Assembly: GCF_001429605.1 (NCBI RefSeq)
Contig: NZ_LMSS01000008.1
Location: 1 to 64,000 of the forward strand
Length of the DNA: 64,000 nt
Source of the DNA: Phycicoccus sp. Soil802
Lineage (GTDB): Bacteria > Actinomycetota > Actinomycetes > Actinomycetales > Dermatophilaceae
Direction: 5' to 3'
The notes below the pieces were generated by a model. That model was not told the origin of the DNA and ran no database searches. It saw nothing but the letters and a program-made list of their open reading frames with translations. This document shows positions 17,141 through 29,126 of the stretch, one piece after another. Every line of letters starts with the position of its first letter. The stretch's first letter is position 1. The translations under genes were made by a program, and so were the position numbers.

Positions 17141-18723
17141 TGCGACGACCGCTCGGCCAGGTCGAGGACCTGGGCCGGCAGGATGCCGAGGACCAGCGTC
17201 ACGAGGGTGCCGATGGTGATGGCGACCGTGGTGAACGGCGATGCCGTCTCCGCCACGACGACCTCGCCGGCCGGCGGCTCGGTGAAGTACATCAGCACGA
17301 TCAGCCGGACGTAGACGAACGCGGTGATGACGCTGCAGAGCACGCCGATGATGACCAGGGCCACCCCGGACCGGCCGCCGAACGAGATGGCCGGCGCGAA
17401 CGCGGCATACTTCGCGGCGAAGCCGGACGTCAGCGGGATGCCCGCGAAGGCGAGCAGCAGGAACGCGAAGACGCCGGCCACGACCGGGTGGTTGCGGCCC
17501 AACCCGGCCCACTGGGACAGGTGCGAGGCCTCGGAGCCACCCTGGCGCACCAGCGACACGACGGCGAAGCCGGCGATCGTGGTGAAGCCGTAGGCGACCA
17601 GGTAGAACATCGTGCCCGAGACACCGGTGCGGTCGAAGGCCAGCACCGCGACGAGGATGAACCCCGCGTGGGCGATCGAGGAGTAGGCGAGCAGCCGCTT
17701 CACGTCGGTCTGGGTCACCGACAGCACGGCACCGACGACCATGGTCAGGGCGGCGACGGCGATCACGCCACCACGCCAGTCCCAGCGGTTGGCCTCGACG
17801 CCGACGTAGACGACGCGCAGGATCGCGCCGAAGGCGGCGACCTTGGTGCAGGCGGCCATGAAGCCGGTGACCGGGGTGGGCGCGCCCTGGTAGACGTCGG
17901 GGGTCCACGAGTGGAACGGCACGGCGCCGACCTTGAACAGCAGGCCGACCAGGACCAACACGACACCGGGCAGGAGCAGGCCCTCGAGGGCTCCGTTGGC
18001 CGCCCTCACCGCCGTGGCGATGTCGGCGAGGTAGAGCGAGCCCGCGTAGCCGTAGAGCAGGGCGGCGCCGAAGAGGAAGAACGCCGAGCTGAACGCACCG
18101 AGCAGGAAGTACTTGAGCGACGCCTCCTGCGAGAGGAGCCGGCGGCGGCGCGCGAGCCCACAGAGCAGGTAGAGGGGCAGCGACAGCACCTCGAGTGCGA
18201 CGAACATGGTCAGCAGGTCTCCCGCGGCCGGGAACAGCAGCATGCCGACGACCGAGAACAGCGTCAGCGGGAAGACCTCGCTGGTCGCCAGTCCGGCCCG
18301 CAGCGCTGCGGCCTCGTGGGGCGAACCGGGGACGGCCGCACCCATCGGGGTGAAGGCGTCGGCACCCTGGCCGCCGAACTTCTCGGCCATGGTCAGCACG
18401 CCGAGCGCCGCCATCAGCAGGATCGCGCCCTGCAGGAACAGGGCGGGACCGTCGATGATGACCGCCTGGGCGAGCGTGCCACCGCGGTGCGCCTCATCGG
18501 CCGACACCGTCACGAGGACCACGAACGCGGCGACCAGCGACACCAGCGCCAGCGAGACCTGGATGACATGGCGGTGGCGACGCGGCGCGAAGGCCTCGAC
18601 CAGCACGCCGATGAGCGCGCCGGCGATCACGATCAGCATCGGCGCGATCGCGCTGTAGTCGACGTCGGCCGGCTTGAAGGCCGTGGCCAGCGCAGGGGCG
18701 GACAGAACCGTCATGGCGGGCAT
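17125..18723 (-). CDS. nuoN: NADH-quinone oxidoreductase subunit N
   Basis: A 532-aa membrane protein with about 14 helices, one of the three antiporter-like proton-pumping subunits of complex I. LLAYSSIAHAGFILV and GIPLTSGFAAKYAAF are NuoN signatures, and Lys residues sit in mid-membrane helices. The last gene of the nuo operon; its ATG overlaps the nuoM stop by 1 nt (TAATG). The 3' end lies in a triplicated 18-bp repeat. Confidence 0.95.
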   Translation of the reverse strand: MPAMTVLSAPALATAFKPADVDYSAIAPMLIVIAGALIGVLVEAFAPRRHRHVIQVSLALVSLVAAFVVLVTVSADEAHRGGTLAQAVIIDGPALFLQGAILLMAALGVLTMAEKFGGQGADAFTPMGAAVPGSPHEAAALRAGLATSEVFPLTLFSVVGMLLFPAAGDLLTMFVALEVLSLPLYLLCGLARRRRLLSQEASLKYFLLGAFSSAFFLFGAALLYGYAGSLYLADIATAVRAANGALEGLLLPGVVLVLVGLLFKVGAVPFHSWTPDVYQGAPTPVTGFMAACTKVAAFGAILRVVYVGVEANRWDWRGGVIAVAALTMVVGAVLSVTQTDVKRLLAYSSIAHAGFILVAVLAFDRTGVSGTMFYLVAYGFTTIAGFAVVSLVRQGGSEASHLSQWAGLGRNHPVVAGVFAFLLLAFAGIPLTSGFAAKYAAFAPAISFGGRSGVALVIIGVLCSVITAFVYVRLIVLMYFTEPPAGEVVVAETASPFTTVAITIGTLVTLVLGILPAQVLDLAERSSQFLVK

Positions 18724-20252
18724 TACTTCGTGCTCCCGTCAGCAGCGGAGGTGGGGGCCGGGTCGGTGACCCCGACGTAGTGCAGCGTCTTGGACACCGC
18801 CGGGTTGAGCATGTCCAGGGCCGGCTTGGGGTAGAACCCGAGCACGAGGAAGGCCGCGATGAGCGGGGCCACGACGAGCTTCTCGCGGCGCGTGATGTCG
18901 CGCACCGGCGTCGTGAGCTCGGGCTTGGGCCCAGTCATCATCCGCTTGTACATCAGCAGGATGTAGAGGGCGGCCAGGACGATGCCGGCAGTGGCGATGA
19001 CCGCCGCGGCCGGGTACCGCTGGAACGTGCCGACCAGCACCATGATCTCGGAGATGAACGAGCTGAGGCCGGGCAGCGCCAGACCCGACAGACCCGCCAC
19101 GAGGAACACGCCGGCGAGCCCGGGCGTCACCCGCTGCCAGCCACCGAAGTCGGGGATCCGTTTGCTGCCCCGGCGCGCGACCAGCATCGCGCCGATGAGG
19201 AACAGCGCCGCGGTCGAGAAGCCGTGGTTGAGCATGTAGAGGGCCGAGCCGGCACCACCGGTCGTCGTGAGGGCGAAGATGCCCAGCACGATGAAGCCGA
19301 AGTGGCTCACCGACGTGTAGGCGATCAGCCGCATGATGTCGGTCTGGCCGATGGCGAGCAGCGCGCCGTAGAGGATCGAGATGACCGCCAGCACCAGCAC
19401 GACCGGCGTGGCCCACTTGGAGGCCTCCGGGAAGAGCTGCAGGCAGAACCGGATCATCCCGTAGGTGCCGACCTTGTCGAGGACACCGACGAGCAGCACC
19501 GCGGTGGCCGGGCGGGCCTCGGTGGCCGCGTCGGGCAGCCAGGTGTGCACCGGCCACATCGGCGCCTTCACCGCGAACGCGAAGAAGAAGGCGACGAACA
19601 TCAGCCGCTCGGGCGTCGCGCCGAGGTCGAGCCCGGTCAGCTTGGCGACCAGGAACCCGTCGGCCCCGCCGGGGCCGTAGCGGTAGAGCGCGATCACGCC
19701 GACGAGCATGACCAGGCCGCCCGCGAGCGAGAAGAGCAGGAACTTCACCGCGGCATACTGCCGACGCGGCCCACCGTAGGAGCCGATCAGGAAGTAGACC
19801 GGGATGAGCATCGCCTCGAAGAAGACGTAGAACAGGAACACGTCGGTGGCCGCGAAGACCCCGACCATGAAGGTGACGAGCACCAGCATCAGCGCGAAGT
19901 AGTTCTTCTCGCGCTTGCCGCCCTCGGGCACGTCACGCCACGCGGCGAGGATGCAGACCGGCGTGAGCAACAGCGCCATGAGGATCATGACCAGCGCGAT
20001 GCCGTCGACCCCCAGGGCGTAGGACACCCCGAACTGCGGGATCCACTCGTGCTGCTCGGTGAGCTGGAACTGCTGGTCCGAGGTGTTCTCGAACTGCAGG
20101 GCGGCGGCGATGCCGAAGACCAGCGTCACCAGCGAGAAGCCGAGGGCGACGTGCTTGGCCCGGTCGGTCAGTCCGGCGGGCAGCCCGGCCACGACGGCAG
20201 CGCCGATCAGCGGGATCACCCCGATCACGGTCAGCCAGGGGAAGTTCGTCAT
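18723..20252 (-). CDS. nuoM: NADH-quinone oxidoreductase subunit M
   Basis: A 509-aa antiporter-like membrane subunit. FYVFFEAMLIPVYFLIG with its conserved Glu, PMWPVHTWLPDAATEARP (quoted in part) and YTSVSHFGFIVLG are NuoM hallmarks. The ATG at 20252 begins MTNFPWL and overlaps the nuoL stop by 3 bases (ATGA); an in-frame start 15 nt upstream is less likely. Confidence 0.95.
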   Translation of the reverse strand: MTNFPWLTVIGVIPLIGAAVVAGLPAGLTDRAKHVALGFSLVTLVFGIAAALQFENTSDQQFQLTEQHEWIPQFGVSYALGVDGIALVMILMALLLTPVCILAAWRDVPEGGKREKNYFALMLVLVTFMVGVFAATDVFLFYVFFEAMLIPVYFLIGSYGGPRRQYAAVKFLLFSLAGGLVMLVGVIALYRYGPGGADGFLVAKLTGLDLGATPERLMFVAFFFAFAVKAPMWPVHTWLPDAATEARPATAVLLVGVLDKVGTYGMIRFCLQLFPEASKWATPVVLVLAVISILYGALLAIGQTDIMRLIAYTSVSHFGFIVLGIFALTTTGGAGSALYMLNHGFSTAALFLIGAMLVARRGSKRIPDFGGWQRVTPGLAGVFLVAGLSGLALPGLSSFISEIMVLVGTFQRYPAAAVIATAGIVLAALYILLMYKRMMTGPKPELTTPVRDITRREKLVVAPLIAAFLVLGFYPKPALDMLNPAVSKTLHYVGVTDPAPTSAADGSTK

Positions 20253-22204
20253 CACTGGATCACCCACATGGCACCGAGGATCACGACGACGCCGGCGAGC
20301 ATCGTCAGGGCGTAGGACCGGGCGAAGCCGTTCTGGAGGCGACGCAGTCGACTCGACGTGCCACCGACGAGGGCGGCGAGCCCGCCGACCCCACCGTCGA
20401 CACCTCGGGTGTCCGCGAACACCAGTGCTCGGGTCAGGTGGAGACCTGGCCGCATGAAGACTCCCTCGTTGACGTCGTCCTGGTAGAGGTCACGGCGGGC
20501 GGCGCGGGTGGCCAGCGAACCGGTGGGCTGCACCTGGGGCACCTCGTCGCGCCAGTAGCGCATCCACGCGAGCAGGACACCGCCGGCGACCAGCAGCAGC
20601 GTCAGCGTCATCAGCAGCCACACCGGCAGGACCGGGTGCTCGCCCTCCTCGTGGCCACCGACGACCGGCTCGAGCCAGTGCGTGAAGGTGCCACCGAGGG
20701 ACAGGACCAGGCCCAGCAGGCCGGAGCCGACCGCGAGCACCATCATCGGGATGGTCATGGTGCGGGGTGACTCGTGCGGGTGCACAGCATCGTCACCGTC
20801 GGTCTGCCACCTCTTTGTGCCGTGGAAGGTCATGAAGAACAGCCGCGACATGTAGAACGCCGTGATGCCGGCGCCGATCAGCGCGGCGCCGCCGAACACC
20901 CACGGGCGCCAGCCCTCGCCGATGAAGGCGGCCTCGATGATCTTGTCCTTGGACCAGAAGCCGGAGAACGGCGGCACACCGAGGATGGCGAGCCAGCCCA
21001 GGCCGAAGGTGATCCAGGTGATCTTCATGGCGCCCGACAGCCCACCGAAGCGGCGCATGTCGACCTGGTCGTTCATCCCGTGCATGACCGACCCGGCACC
21101 GAGGAACATCCCGGCCTTGAAGAAGCCGTGGGTCAGCAGGTGGAAGATCGCGAAGGCGTAGCCGACCGGGCCGAGGCCCGCCGCGAGCATCATGTAGCCG
21201 ATCTGCGACATCGTCGAGGCGGCCAGCGCCTTCTTGATGTCGTCCTTGGCGCAACCGACGATCGCCCCGAAGATCAGCGTGATGGCGCCGACGATGACGA
21301 CGGCCAGCTGGGCGTTCGGCGCGTGGTCGAAGACGAAGCTGCTGCGCACCACGAGGTAGACGCCGGCGGTGACCATGGTCGCGGCGTGGATGAGCGCGGA
21401 GACCGGCGTCGGGCCGGCCATGGCGTCGCCGAGCCAGCTCTGCAGCGGGAACTGCGCCGACTTGCCGCAGGCACCGAGCAGGAGCATCAGGCCGATCGCC
21501 GTCAGCACGCCTTCGCCCGCGCCACCCTCGGCGGCCTGCTGGACCCCGGCGAAGGTGACCGTGCCGAACGCCGCGAACATGATCATGATGCCGACCGACA
21601 GGCCGAAGTCACCGACCCGGTTGACGACGAACGCCTTGTTGGCGGCGGTGGCGTAGGCCGGGTTGTGGTTCCAGAACCCGATCAGCAGGTAGGACGCGAG
21701 ACCCACGCCCTCCCAGCCGACGTAGAGGAGCAGGTAGGAGTCGGCCAGCACCAGCAGGAGCATCGCCGCGACGAACAGGTTGAGGTAGGCGAAGAACCGG
21801 CGCTTGTCCGGGTCGTGCTCCATGTACCCGATGGAGTAGACGTGGATGAGCGACCCCACGAAGGTCACCAGCAGCACGAAGGTCACCGACAGCTGGTCGA
21901 CGAGCATGCCGGCATCGAGGTTGAACGAGCCGGCCGGCACCCAGTTGAACAGGTGCAGGTGCGCGGCGCGGTCCTCGCCGTCGCGGCCGAGCATGGCCAG
22001 CCAGACGACGAAGCCGACGACGAAGGCCGCCCACGACATGGCGGTGGCGAACAGCGGCCCCCACTTGTCGGTGGCGCGTCCGCCGAACAGCAGCACGGCG
22101 GCACCGAGCAGCGGCAGGGCTACCAGCAGCCAGGCGTATGCCGTGACGCCGGTAGCCGCCGTAGCAGCACCGTCGGCGGTGGCGAGGTGGGCGAGGGAGG
22201 TCAC
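20252..22204 (-). CDS. nuoL: NADH-quinone oxidoreductase subunit L
   Basis: A 650-aa antiporter-like subunit with the long C-terminal lateral helix region expected of NuoL. Diagnostic segments are [21 protein letters not shown] (quoted in part), [20 protein letters not shown] and [23 protein letters not shown]. It starts with GTG at 22204, 13 nt after nuoK. Confidence 0.95.
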   Translation of the reverse strand: MTSLAHLATADGAATAATGVTAYAWLLVALPLLGAAVLLFGGRATDKWGPLFATAMSWAAFVVGFVVWLAMLGRDGEDRAAHLHLFNWVPAGSFNLDAGMLVDQLSVTFVLLVTFVGSLIHVYSIGYMEHDPDKRRFFAYLNLFVAAMLLLVLADSYLLLYVGWEGVGLASYLLIGFWNHNPAYATAANKAFVVNRVGDFGLSVGIMIMFAAFGTVTFAGVQQAAEGGAGEGVLTAIGLMLLLGACGKSAQFPLQSWLGDAMAGPTPVSALIHAATMVTAGVYLVVRSSFVFDHAPNAQLAVVIVGAITLIFGAIVGCAKDDIKKALAASTMSQIGYMMLAAGLGPVGYAFAIFHLLTHGFFKAGMFLGAGSVMHGMNDQVDMRRFGGLSGAMKITWITFGLGWLAILGVPPFSGFWSKDKIIEAAFIGEGWRPWVFGGAALIGAGITAFYMSRLFFMTFHGTKRWQTDGDDAVHPHESPRTMTIPMMVLAVGSGLLGLVLSLGGTFTHWLEPVVGGHEEGEHPVLPVWLLMTLTLLLVAGGVLLAWMRYWRDEVPQVQPTGSLATRAARRDLYQDDVNEGVFMRPGLHLTRALVFADTRGVDGGVGGLAALVGGTSSRLRRLQNGFARSYALTMLAGVVVILGAMWVIQ

Positions 22205-22217
22205 CTGGTGGCTCCTT

Positions 22218-22517
22218 CTACAGCTTCAGCAGGTTGGCGTCGTCGACCGAGGCCGACCGGCGGGCACGGAAGATGGCCATGATGATGGCCAGTCCCACGA
22301 CGACCTCGGCAGCGGCGACCACCATGACGAACAGGGCGATGACCTGGCCGTCGAGGTTGCCGCGCATCCGGGAGAACGTCACGAACATCAGGTTGGTCGC
22401 GTTGAGCATCAGCTCGACACCCATGAACACGATGATCGCGTTGCGGCGCAAGAGGACAGCCGCTCCACCGATCGCGAACAGCAGGGTCGCGAGGTAGATG
22501 TAGTTGACGAGGTTCAT
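22218..22517 (-). CDS. nuoK: NADH-quinone oxidoreductase subunit K
   Basis: A 99-aa three-helix membrane subunit of normal size. [13 protein letters not shown] carries the conserved membrane Glu, and [13 protein letters not shown] the second. It overlaps nuoJ by 4 nt. Confidence 0.95.
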   Translation of the reverse strand: MNLVNYIYLATLLFAIGGAAVLLRRNAIIVFMGVELMLNATNLMFVTFSRMRGNLDGQVIALFVMVVAAAEVVVGLAIIMAIFRARRSASVDDANLLKL

Positions 22518-23284
22518 CGCTGCGACCCCTCCTCGATCTCGTGCTCGATGTCGTGTTCCGACTCGATGTGGCGGGCCGGCGCGACGTTCTGCTCACGGGC
22601 GGTGAGCACCCGCGAGACGGACAGCTCGCTCGGCGTGCCGTCGGGGAGCAGGGCCGGGGTGTCGACCGCGTTGCTGCGGGCGTAGACACCAGGAGCCGGC
22701 AGACCGGCGACGTTGCGGTTCTCGAGGATGCGCCGCTCGGACCAGGCGCGCTGGCTCGGCTTGGCGCCGATCCGCTCGCGGTGGGCCAGCACCATCGCGC
22801 CGAGGGCTGCGGTGATGAGCAGGGCCGAGGTGATCTCGAAGGTCCAGACGTACTTGCCGAAGATCAGGTCGGCGACGCCGGACACGTTGCCGGTGCTCTC
22901 GTTGACGCTGGACAGGCCCTTCATCGGGCCGAACTGGGCGCGCCCGATCGCGGTGAACAGCAGCGCGGCCAGGCCGAGGATGAGCAGCGCGCCCGCCCAC
23001 TTCTGGCCCTTCAGCGTCTCGACGAGGGAGTCGCTGGAGTCGACCCCGACCAGCATCAGCACGAACAGGAACAGCATCATGACCGCGCCGGTGTAGACGA
23101 AGATCTGGATGATGCCGAGGAAGTCGGCCTCCTGCGCGATGTAGAAGATCCCGAGGTTGATCATCACCAGGGCCATGCCCAGGGCGGCGTGCACCGCCTT
23201 CTTGGCGAAGATCAGGCCGAGCGCGCCGAGCACGCTGATCGGCGCGAGGATCCAGAACATGATCTGCTCACCCAAGCCGGTCAT
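22514..23284 (-). CDS. nuoJ: NADH-quinone oxidoreductase subunit J
   Basis: A 256-aa protein. The five-helix NuoJ core occupies about residues 1-170 ([38 protein letters not shown]). A polar tail of about 80 residues, usual in actinobacteria, follows. It overlaps nuoI and nuoK by 4 nt each. Confidence 0.94.
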   Translation of the reverse strand: MTGLGEQIMFWILAPISVLGALGLIFAKKAVHAALGMALVMINLGIFYIAQEADFLGIIQIFVYTGAVMMLFLFVLMLVGVDSSDSLVETLKGQKWAGALLILGLAALLFTAIGRAQFGPMKGLSSVNESTGNVSGVADLIFGKYVWTFEITSALLITAALGAMVLAHRERIGAKPSQRAWSERRILENRNVAGLPAPGVYARSNAVDTPALLPDGTPSELSVSRVLTAREQNVAPARHIESEHDIEHEIEEGSQR

Positions 23285-23973
23285 CGGCGCACCGCCTCGG
23301 TCGTGTCGCGGCCGACCTGTCGGGTGGTCACGGTGTCCACCCCTTCGACGGGGTCACCGCTGGGGGCGAGACCGTCCTCGGGCTGGGCGTCGTGCTCCGT
23401 CACCCAGGCCTCCTGCTCGGGCGTCGCGCGGACGACCTTGCCCTGGTAGTAGTCGCGCTCCTCGAGGCCCTCGACCATGGGGTGCGGCGCGGGCAGCATC
23501 CCCTCGGCCAACGGCGCGAGCAGCTGCTCCTTGGTGAAGATCAGGTCGGCGCGGTTGTTGTCGGCCAGCTCGTAGAAGTTGGTCATCGTCAGGGCGCGCG
23601 TCGGGCAGGCCTCGATGCACAGGCCGCAGAAGATGCAGCGCAGGTAGTTGATCTGGTAGACCCGGCCGTAGCGCTCGCCCGGTGAGAACCGGCCGGTGCC
23701 ACCGTCGGAGTCGTCGTTCGACGCCCCCTCGACGAGGATCGCGTCGGCCGGGCAGGCCCAGGCGCAGAGCTCGCAGCCGACGCACTTCTCGAGGCCGTCG
23801 GCGTGCCGGTTGAGCTGGTGGCGGCCGTGGTAGCGCGGCTGGGTCGGCCGCTTCTCCTCGGGGTACTCCTCGGTCTCCAGCTTGCGGAACATGGTCGCGA
23901 ACGTGACACCGAACCCACCGACGGGGGCGAACAGGTCGGCGAGGAAGCTCGGCTTCTTCTTGTCGTCAGCCAC
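23281..23973 (-). CDS. nuoI: NADH-quinone oxidoreductase subunit I (2x4Fe-4S)
   Basis: A 230-aa ferredoxin-like subunit carrying two 4Fe-4S clusters, N6a and N6b. The ligands are in [12 protein letters not shown] and [12 protein letters not shown]. The GTG at 23973 is chosen because AAGGAGG lies 6 nt upstream inside the end of nuoH; the frame is open further, but the added residues are not NuoI-like. A C-terminal polar extension of about 70 residues is present. Confidence 0.94.
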   Translation of the reverse strand: MADDKKKPSFLADLFAPVGGFGVTFATMFRKLETEEYPEEKRPTQPRYHGRHQLNRHADGLEKCVGCELCAWACPADAILVEGASNDDSDGGTGRFSPGERYGRVYQINYLRCIFCGLCIEACPTRALTMTNFYELADNNRADLIFTKEQLLAPLAEGMLPAPHPMVEGLEERDYYQGKVVRATPEQEAWVTEHDAQPEDGLAPSGDPVEGVDTVTTRQVGRDTTEAVRR

Positions 23974-25342
23974 GAGTGGCCTCCTTGTCCGTTGCGGTGT
24001 CGCCGGCACTGATGGCCAGGGACGGCTCCTTGAGCCGCTGGCCGGGCAGCGGTGGCACCGGGTAGCCACCGGCGAAGGGGTCGATCTCCTCCGGCGGCGG
24101 GGTGTTGCGGATGGCGTCCTGCTCGATCTTCTTGTTGTCGCGCAGCCAGGCGATCACGAGCACCGCACCGGCGAGGACGACGACGAAGGCGATGCTCACC
24201 ACGGGGAACTCGCGTCCGTTGAAGGTCAGGCTCGGACCGGCGATGTAGCCGAGCTGGCTGGCCTTCATGAAGGCCGCGACGACGACCCAGGCCAGCGTGA
24301 CCGGGATCAGGAACTTCCAGCCGAAGCGCATGAACTGGTCGTAGCGGACCCGCGGGAGCGAACCACGCAGCCAGACGAAGAAGAACATGAACAGCCAGAG
24401 CTTGATGACGAACCAGAGCAGGCCCCACCAGCCGTGGTTGAACATGCCGTCGTTGATCGCCGCGATGCCGGGAGGGGCCATCCAGCCCCCGAGGAACATC
24501 GTGGTGGCCAGCGCGGAGACGGTGAACATGTTGACGTACTCACCGAGGAAGAACATCGCGAACTTCAGCGAGGAGTACTCGGTGTGGAAGCCACCGGTGA
24601 GCTCGCCCTCGCCCTCGGCGAGGTCGAAGGGCAGGCGGTTGGTCTCGCCGACCATCGTCACGACGTAGACGAGGAAGCTCGGGACCAGCGGCAGGATGTA
24701 CCAGAGGTCCTTCTGGGCTCCGACGATCTGCGACGTCGACATCGACCCGGAGTAGAGGAAGACCGCGACGAGCGACAGACCCATGGCGATCTCGTAGGAG
24801 ATCACCTGGGCGGTCGAGCGTAGGCCACCGAGCAGCGGGTAGGTCGAACCGGACGACCAGCCGGCCAGGACGATGCCGTAGACGCCGACGCCTGCGACCG
24901 CGAGCACGAGCAGGACGGCGACGGGGATGTCGGTCAGCTGCAACGGGGTGCGGTGGCCGAACATCGAGACCGTCGGCCCCAGGGGGATGATCGCGAACGA
25001 CACGAACGCCATCGCCCCGGCGATGGCCGGAGCCAGCGCGAAGACCACCTTGTCGGCGTTCTTCGGCGTGAGGTCCTCCTTGAGGGCCAGCTTGACGCCG
25101 TCGGCCAAGGTCTGCAGGAGGCCGAACGGGCCGGTGCGGTTGGGGCCGGGACGCTGCTGCATCCGGCCGATGACGCGACGCTCGAACCAGATCACGATCA
25201 ACGTGTTGACCAGCAGGAAGACGAAGACGAAGAGCGCCTTGACCAGGTGCAGCCACCACGGGGTGTCAGTGAAGTCGGTGCTGGGGTTGTCGGCGAACGG
25301 CGCCTGCGCGAGGGCTTGGGTTGCATACGTCAGGGTGCTCAC
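23966..25342 (-). CDS. nuoH: NADH-quinone oxidoreductase subunit H
   Basis: A 458-aa eight-helix membrane subunit that helps form the quinone cavity. [19 protein letters not shown] (quoted in part), [20 protein letters not shown] and [13 protein letters not shown] are diagnostic. About 60 Pro-rich polar residues extend the C terminus. It overlaps nuoG by 4 nt and nuoI by 8 nt. Confidence 0.95.
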   Translation of the reverse strand: MSTLTYATQALAQAPFADNPSTDFTDTPWWLHLVKALFVFVFLLVNTLIVIWFERRVIGRMQQRPGPNRTGPFGLLQTLADGVKLALKEDLTPKNADKVVFALAPAIAGAMAFVSFAIIPLGPTVSMFGHRTPLQLTDIPVAVLLVLAVAGVGVYGIVLAGWSSGSTYPLLGGLRSTAQVISYEIAMGLSLVAVFLYSGSMSTSQIVGAQKDLWYILPLVPSFLVYVVTMVGETNRLPFDLAEGEGELTGGFHTEYSSLKFAMFFLGEYVNMFTVSALATTMFLGGWMAPPGIAAINDGMFNHGWWGLLWFVIKLWLFMFFFVWLRGSLPRVRYDQFMRFGWKFLIPVTLAWVVVAAFMKASQLGYIAGPSLTFNGREFPVVSIAFVVVLAGAVLVIAWLRDNKKIEQDAIRNTPPPEEIDPFAGGYPVPPLPGQRLKEPSLAISAGDTATDKEATRG

Positions 25343-27816
25343 TGGGCGCCTCCCTTCGTGACGGTCACGACGTCACCGGAGACCGCCGCCAACGAGGCGC
25401 GGACGGTGGAGCCGTCGGAGTTCGTCGGCAGCCAGACGACGTGGTCGACCATGCCCTCGGTGACCGCGACGCGGGCGGTCACCGAGCCACGGCGGTTGGA
25501 GACCGTGACGGTGTCGCCGTCGACCAGGCCGAAGAGCTCGGCCGTGGCGGCGGACACCCGGGCGCGGGCCTTGGCCGCGGTGCCGGCCAGGAACGGCTCG
25601 CCGTCCTGCAACGAGCCCCGGTCGAGGAGGTGGTGCCAGGTGGCCAGCACGAGCTGGCCGGCACCGGCGCTCGGGACCTCGGCCACCGGGACGGTGGGAG
25701 CCCCACGACGCTCGCCGGTCCAAGGTCCGAGGGCGGTCATCTCGCGACGGATCTCGGCCAGCGTGCGGGTGCCGAGGAAGGAACCCATCTCGTTGGCCAG
25801 CATGTCCAGGACGCGGTAGTCGGAGAGGGCGGCGGTGTCGAGGGCCGGCTCGAACGACCGCGGGCGGCCCTCCCAGTCGACGAACGTGCCGCCCTTCTCG
25901 GCCTGCGGGGCCACTGGCAGCACGACGTCGGCGACGGCCGTCACCGACGAGGGCCGGAAGTCCAGGGACACGACGAAGGTCTTGGCCAAGGCTTCCTCGG
26001 CGCGCGGGTCGGCGAGGTCGGCGGCGTCCACGCCACCGACGACCAGGGCGTTGATCGAGCCGGTCGTGGCCGCCCGGAGGATGCCGGCGCCGTCACGACC
26101 CGGCACGTCGGGCAGACCGACGACGTCCCAGCGCTCGGCGACCTCTTGGCGGGCGCCGGAGTCGGCGACCGGACGGCCACCGGGCAGCATCGTGGCGAGC
26201 GCACCGGCCTCGAGGGCACCGCGCTCACCGGCCCGACGGGGCACCCAGGCGACCCGGGCACCGGCCGACGAGGCCAGCGCCGCGGCCGCCGACAGGGCGC
26301 CGGGCACGGTGGCCAGACGCTCGCCGACGAGCACGATCGCACCAGGCGTCTCGAGCGCCTGGGCAGCCTTGGCGGCGGCACCGTCACCGGTGACACCGTC
26401 GACGAGGGCACGCAGCACCTCGGCCTCGGTGCCGGGGGCGGACGGGATGAGCGTGCCGTTCAGCTTGGTGAGGCCGCGCGTCTCGAAGGGCGCCACGGCA
26501 TACACGGCGGTCTTGCCGCGGCGCGCGGACTTGCGCAGCCGCAGGAAGACGATCGGGCTCTCCTCCTCGGGCTCGAAGCCCACGAGGACGACGGTCGCTG
26601 CCTGCTCGAGGTCGGCGTACGTGACCGCTCCCCCCCGTGCTCCATCAACAGAAGGGCCGGTCGCCACCACGGAGGCGGCGAGGAAGTCGGCCTCCTCGGC
26701 GGAGTGCGGACGCGCGCGGAAGTCGATGTCGTTGGTCGCGAGGACCGTGCGGGCGAACTTGCCGTAGGCGTAGGCATCCTCGACGGACACCCGGCCACCC
26801 GTCAGGACGCCGACGCCCTTGGCGGCCGCGAGGCCGCGCGCCGCGACCTCGAGGGCCTCGGGCCACGACGCGACCTGGAGCTCGCCGAGCTCGTCGCGCA
26901 CCATCGGGTACTCGAAGCGGTCACCGGTGGAGGCGTACTGGAAGGCCCAGCGGCCCTTGTCGCAGTTCCACTCCTCGTTGACCAGCGGGTCGTTGACGGC
27001 CATCCGTCGCAGGACGGCGCCACGACGGTGGTCGGTGCGGATCGAGCAGCCCGAGGCGCAGTGCTCGCACACGCTCTTGGTCGACACCAGGTCGAACGGG
27101 CGGCTGCGGAAGCGGTAGGCCGCACCGGTGAGCGCGCCGACCGGGCAGATCTGCACGGTGTTGCCGGAGAAGTAGGACTCGAACGGCTGCTGCTCGTAGA
27201 TGCCGACCTGCTGGAGGGCGCCGCGCTCGACCAGCGCGATGAACGGGTCACCGGCGATCTGGTCGGAGAAGCGGGTGCAGCGGGCGCACAGGACGCAGCG
27301 CTCACGGTCGAGCAGCACCTGCGAGGAGATGTTGATCGGCTTGGGGTAGGTGCGCTTGACGTCCTCGAACCGGGACTTCGCGCGACCATTGCTCATCGCC
27401 TGGTTCTGCAGGGGGCACTCGCCACCCTTGTCGCAGACCGGGCAGTCGAGCGGGTGGTTGATGAGCAACAGCTCCATCACACCCTGCTGGGCCTTGTCGG
27501 CGACCTTCGAGGTCTCCTGCGTCTTGACCTGCATGCCCTCGGACACCGTGATGGTGCACGAGGCCTGCGGCTTCGGCATCGGCCGCAGCTGCCCGTCGGG
27601 GCCCGGCGTCGCGATGTCGACGAGGCACTGCCGGCAGGCGCCGACCGGCTCCAGCAGCGGGTGGTCGCAGAACCGCGGGATCTGCACGCCGACCTCTTCG
27701 GCGGCGCGGATCACCAGCGTGTTCTTGGGGACGGCCACGGGCACGCCGTCGATGGTGACGTTCACCAGGTCGACGGGCGCGGGCGCGGCACCCTGCTTGT
27801 CCTCGGTCACAGTCAT
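25339..27816 (-). CDS. nuoG: NADH-quinone oxidoreductase subunit G
   Basis: An 825-aa iron-sulfur subunit. N-terminal Cys sets [37 protein letters not shown] and [10 protein letters not shown] hold the 2Fe-2S and 4Fe-4S clusters, and [17 protein letters not shown] holds the extra N7-type cluster of the molybdopterin-like domain. The remaining 550 residues form that degenerate domain. It starts with GTG or ATG at 27816 and overlaps nuoF by 4 nt. Confidence 0.94.
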   Translation of the reverse strand: MTVTEDKQGAAPAPVDLVNVTIDGVPVAVPKNTLVIRAAEEVGVQIPRFCDHPLLEPVGACRQCLVDIATPGPDGQLRPMPKPQASCTITVSEGMQVKTQETSKVADKAQQGVMELLLINHPLDCPVCDKGGECPLQNQAMSNGRAKSRFEDVKRTYPKPINISSQVLLDRERCVLCARCTRFSDQIAGDPFIALVERGALQQVGIYEQQPFESYFSGNTVQICPVGALTGAAYRFRSRPFDLVSTKSVCEHCASGCSIRTDHRRGAVLRRMAVNDPLVNEEWNCDKGRWAFQYASTGDRFEYPMVRDELGELQVASWPEALEVAARGLAAAKGVGVLTGGRVSVEDAYAYGKFARTVLATNDIDFRARPHSAEEADFLAASVVATGPSVDGARGGAVTYADLEQAATVVLVGFEPEEESPIVFLRLRKSARRGKTAVYAVAPFETRGLTKLNGTLIPSAPGTEAEVLRALVDGVTGDGAAAKAAQALETPGAIVLVGERLATVPGALSAAAALASSAGARVAWVPRRAGERGALEAGALATMLPGGRPVADSGARQEVAERWDVVGLPDVPGRDGAGILRAATTGSINALVVGGVDAADLADPRAEEALAKTFVVSLDFRPSSVTAVADVVLPVAPQAEKGGTFVDWEGRPRSFEPALDTAALSDYRVLDMLANEMGSFLGTRTLAEIRREMTALGPWTGERRGAPTVPVAEVPSAGAGQLVLATWHHLLDRGSLQDGEPFLAGTAAKARARVSAATAELFGLVDGDTVTVSNRRGSVTARVAVTEGMVDHVVWLPTNSDGSTVRASLAAVSGDVVTVTKGGAQ

Positions 27817-29126
27817 GCGGTCACGCGGTCCTTGTGGAAGAGCGTCGACTCCCGGGCGTCGAATGGGCAGCCGCCGTGGGTCAGGTGGTCCAGGAACTCC
27901 TGCCGGAAGTACTGGATGCTGCTGGTGATCGGGCTGGTCGCCCCGTCACCGAGCGCGCAGAAGCTGCGGCCGAGGATGTTGTCACAGATGTCGAGCAGCT
28001 TCTCGAGGTCCTCCTCGGACCCCTGGCCGTGCTCGAGCCGGCCGAGGATCTGCTTGAGCCACCAGGTGCCCTCGCGACACGGCGTGCACTTGCCACACGA
28101 CTCGTGCTTGTAGAAGTCGGTCCAGCGGTCGACGGCGCGCACCACGCAGGTGGTCTCGTCGAAGATCTGCAATGCCCGGGTGCCGAGCATCGACCCGGCC
28201 GCAGCCACCGACTCGAAGTCGAGCGGGGTGTCGAGGTGCTGGTCGGTGAACAGCGGCGTGGACGAGCCACCCGGCGTCCAGAACTTGAGCTTCTTGTTGG
28301 GGTCGCGCATGCCGCCGGCCATCTCGAGCAGCTCGCGCAGCGTGATGCCGAGCGGTGCTTCGTACTGGCCGGGACGCTTGACGTGACCCGAGAGGCTGAA
28401 GATGCCGAAGCCCTGGGACTTCTCGGTGCCCATGCCGGAGAACCAGTCGGCGCCGTGCAGCAGGATCGGCGGGACCGACGCGATCGACTCGACGTTGTTG
28501 ACGACGGTCGGGCGGGCGTAGAGCCCGGCCACGGCGGGGAACGGCGGCTTGAGACGCGGTTGGCCGCGACGGCCCTCGAGGCTGTCGAGCAGCGCGGTCT
28601 CCTCGCCACAGATGTAGGCGCCCGCGCCCGCGTGCACGGTGATGTCGAGGTCGAAGCCCGAGCCGTGGATGTTCTTGCCGAGGTGGCCCGCGGCGTACGC
28701 CTCCTCCACCGCGCGGAGGAGGCGGCGGTAGACGTGCACGACCTCACCACGCAGGTAGATGAAGGCGTGGTTGCAGCCGATCGCGAAGGAGGTGATGACG
28801 CAGCCTTCGATGAGGAACTGCGGCGCCGCCATCATCAGCGGGATGTCCTTGCAGGTGCCCGGCTCGGACTCGTCGGCGTTGACGACGAGGTAGCGGGGAC
28901 CACCGTCCGGCGGGGGCAGGAAGCCCCACTTCATGCCGGTGGGGAAGCCGGCGCCGCCACGACCGCGCAGCCCGGAGTCCTTGGTCATCTGCACGAGGTC
29001 GGCGGGGTTCATCGCCAGCGCCTTCTTCAGCGCCTGGTAGCCCTCGTTGCGCTCATAGGTCTCGAGCGTCCACGACTGGGGGTCGTCCCAGAACTTCGTG
29101 AGGATCGGGGTCAGCGTGGTGCTCAT
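27813..29126 (-). CDS. nuoF: NADH-quinone oxidoreductase subunit F
   Basis: A 437-aa subunit that binds NADH and FMN. The Gly-rich loop [16 protein letters not shown] lies near residue 55, and [15 protein letters not shown] and the N3 cluster ligands [16 protein letters not shown] near residue 350 are all intact. It overlaps nuoE and nuoG by 4 nt each. Confidence 0.96.
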   Translation of the reverse strand: MSTTLTPILTKFWDDPQSWTLETYERNEGYQALKKALAMNPADLVQMTKDSGLRGRGGAGFPTGMKWGFLPPPDGGPRYLVVNADESEPGTCKDIPLMMAAPQFLIEGCVITSFAIGCNHAFIYLRGEVVHVYRRLLRAVEEAYAAGHLGKNIHGSGFDLDITVHAGAGAYICGEETALLDSLEGRRGQPRLKPPFPAVAGLYARPTVVNNVESIASVPPILLHGADWFSGMGTEKSQGFGIFSLSGHVKRPGQYEAPLGITLRELLEMAGGMRDPNKKLKFWTPGGSSTPLFTDQHLDTPLDFESVAAAGSMLGTRALQIFDETTCVVRAVDRWTDFYKHESCGKCTPCREGTWWLKQILGRLEHGQGSEEDLEKLLDICDNILGRSFCALGDGATSPITSSIQYFRQEFLDHLTHGGCPFDARESTLFHKDRVTA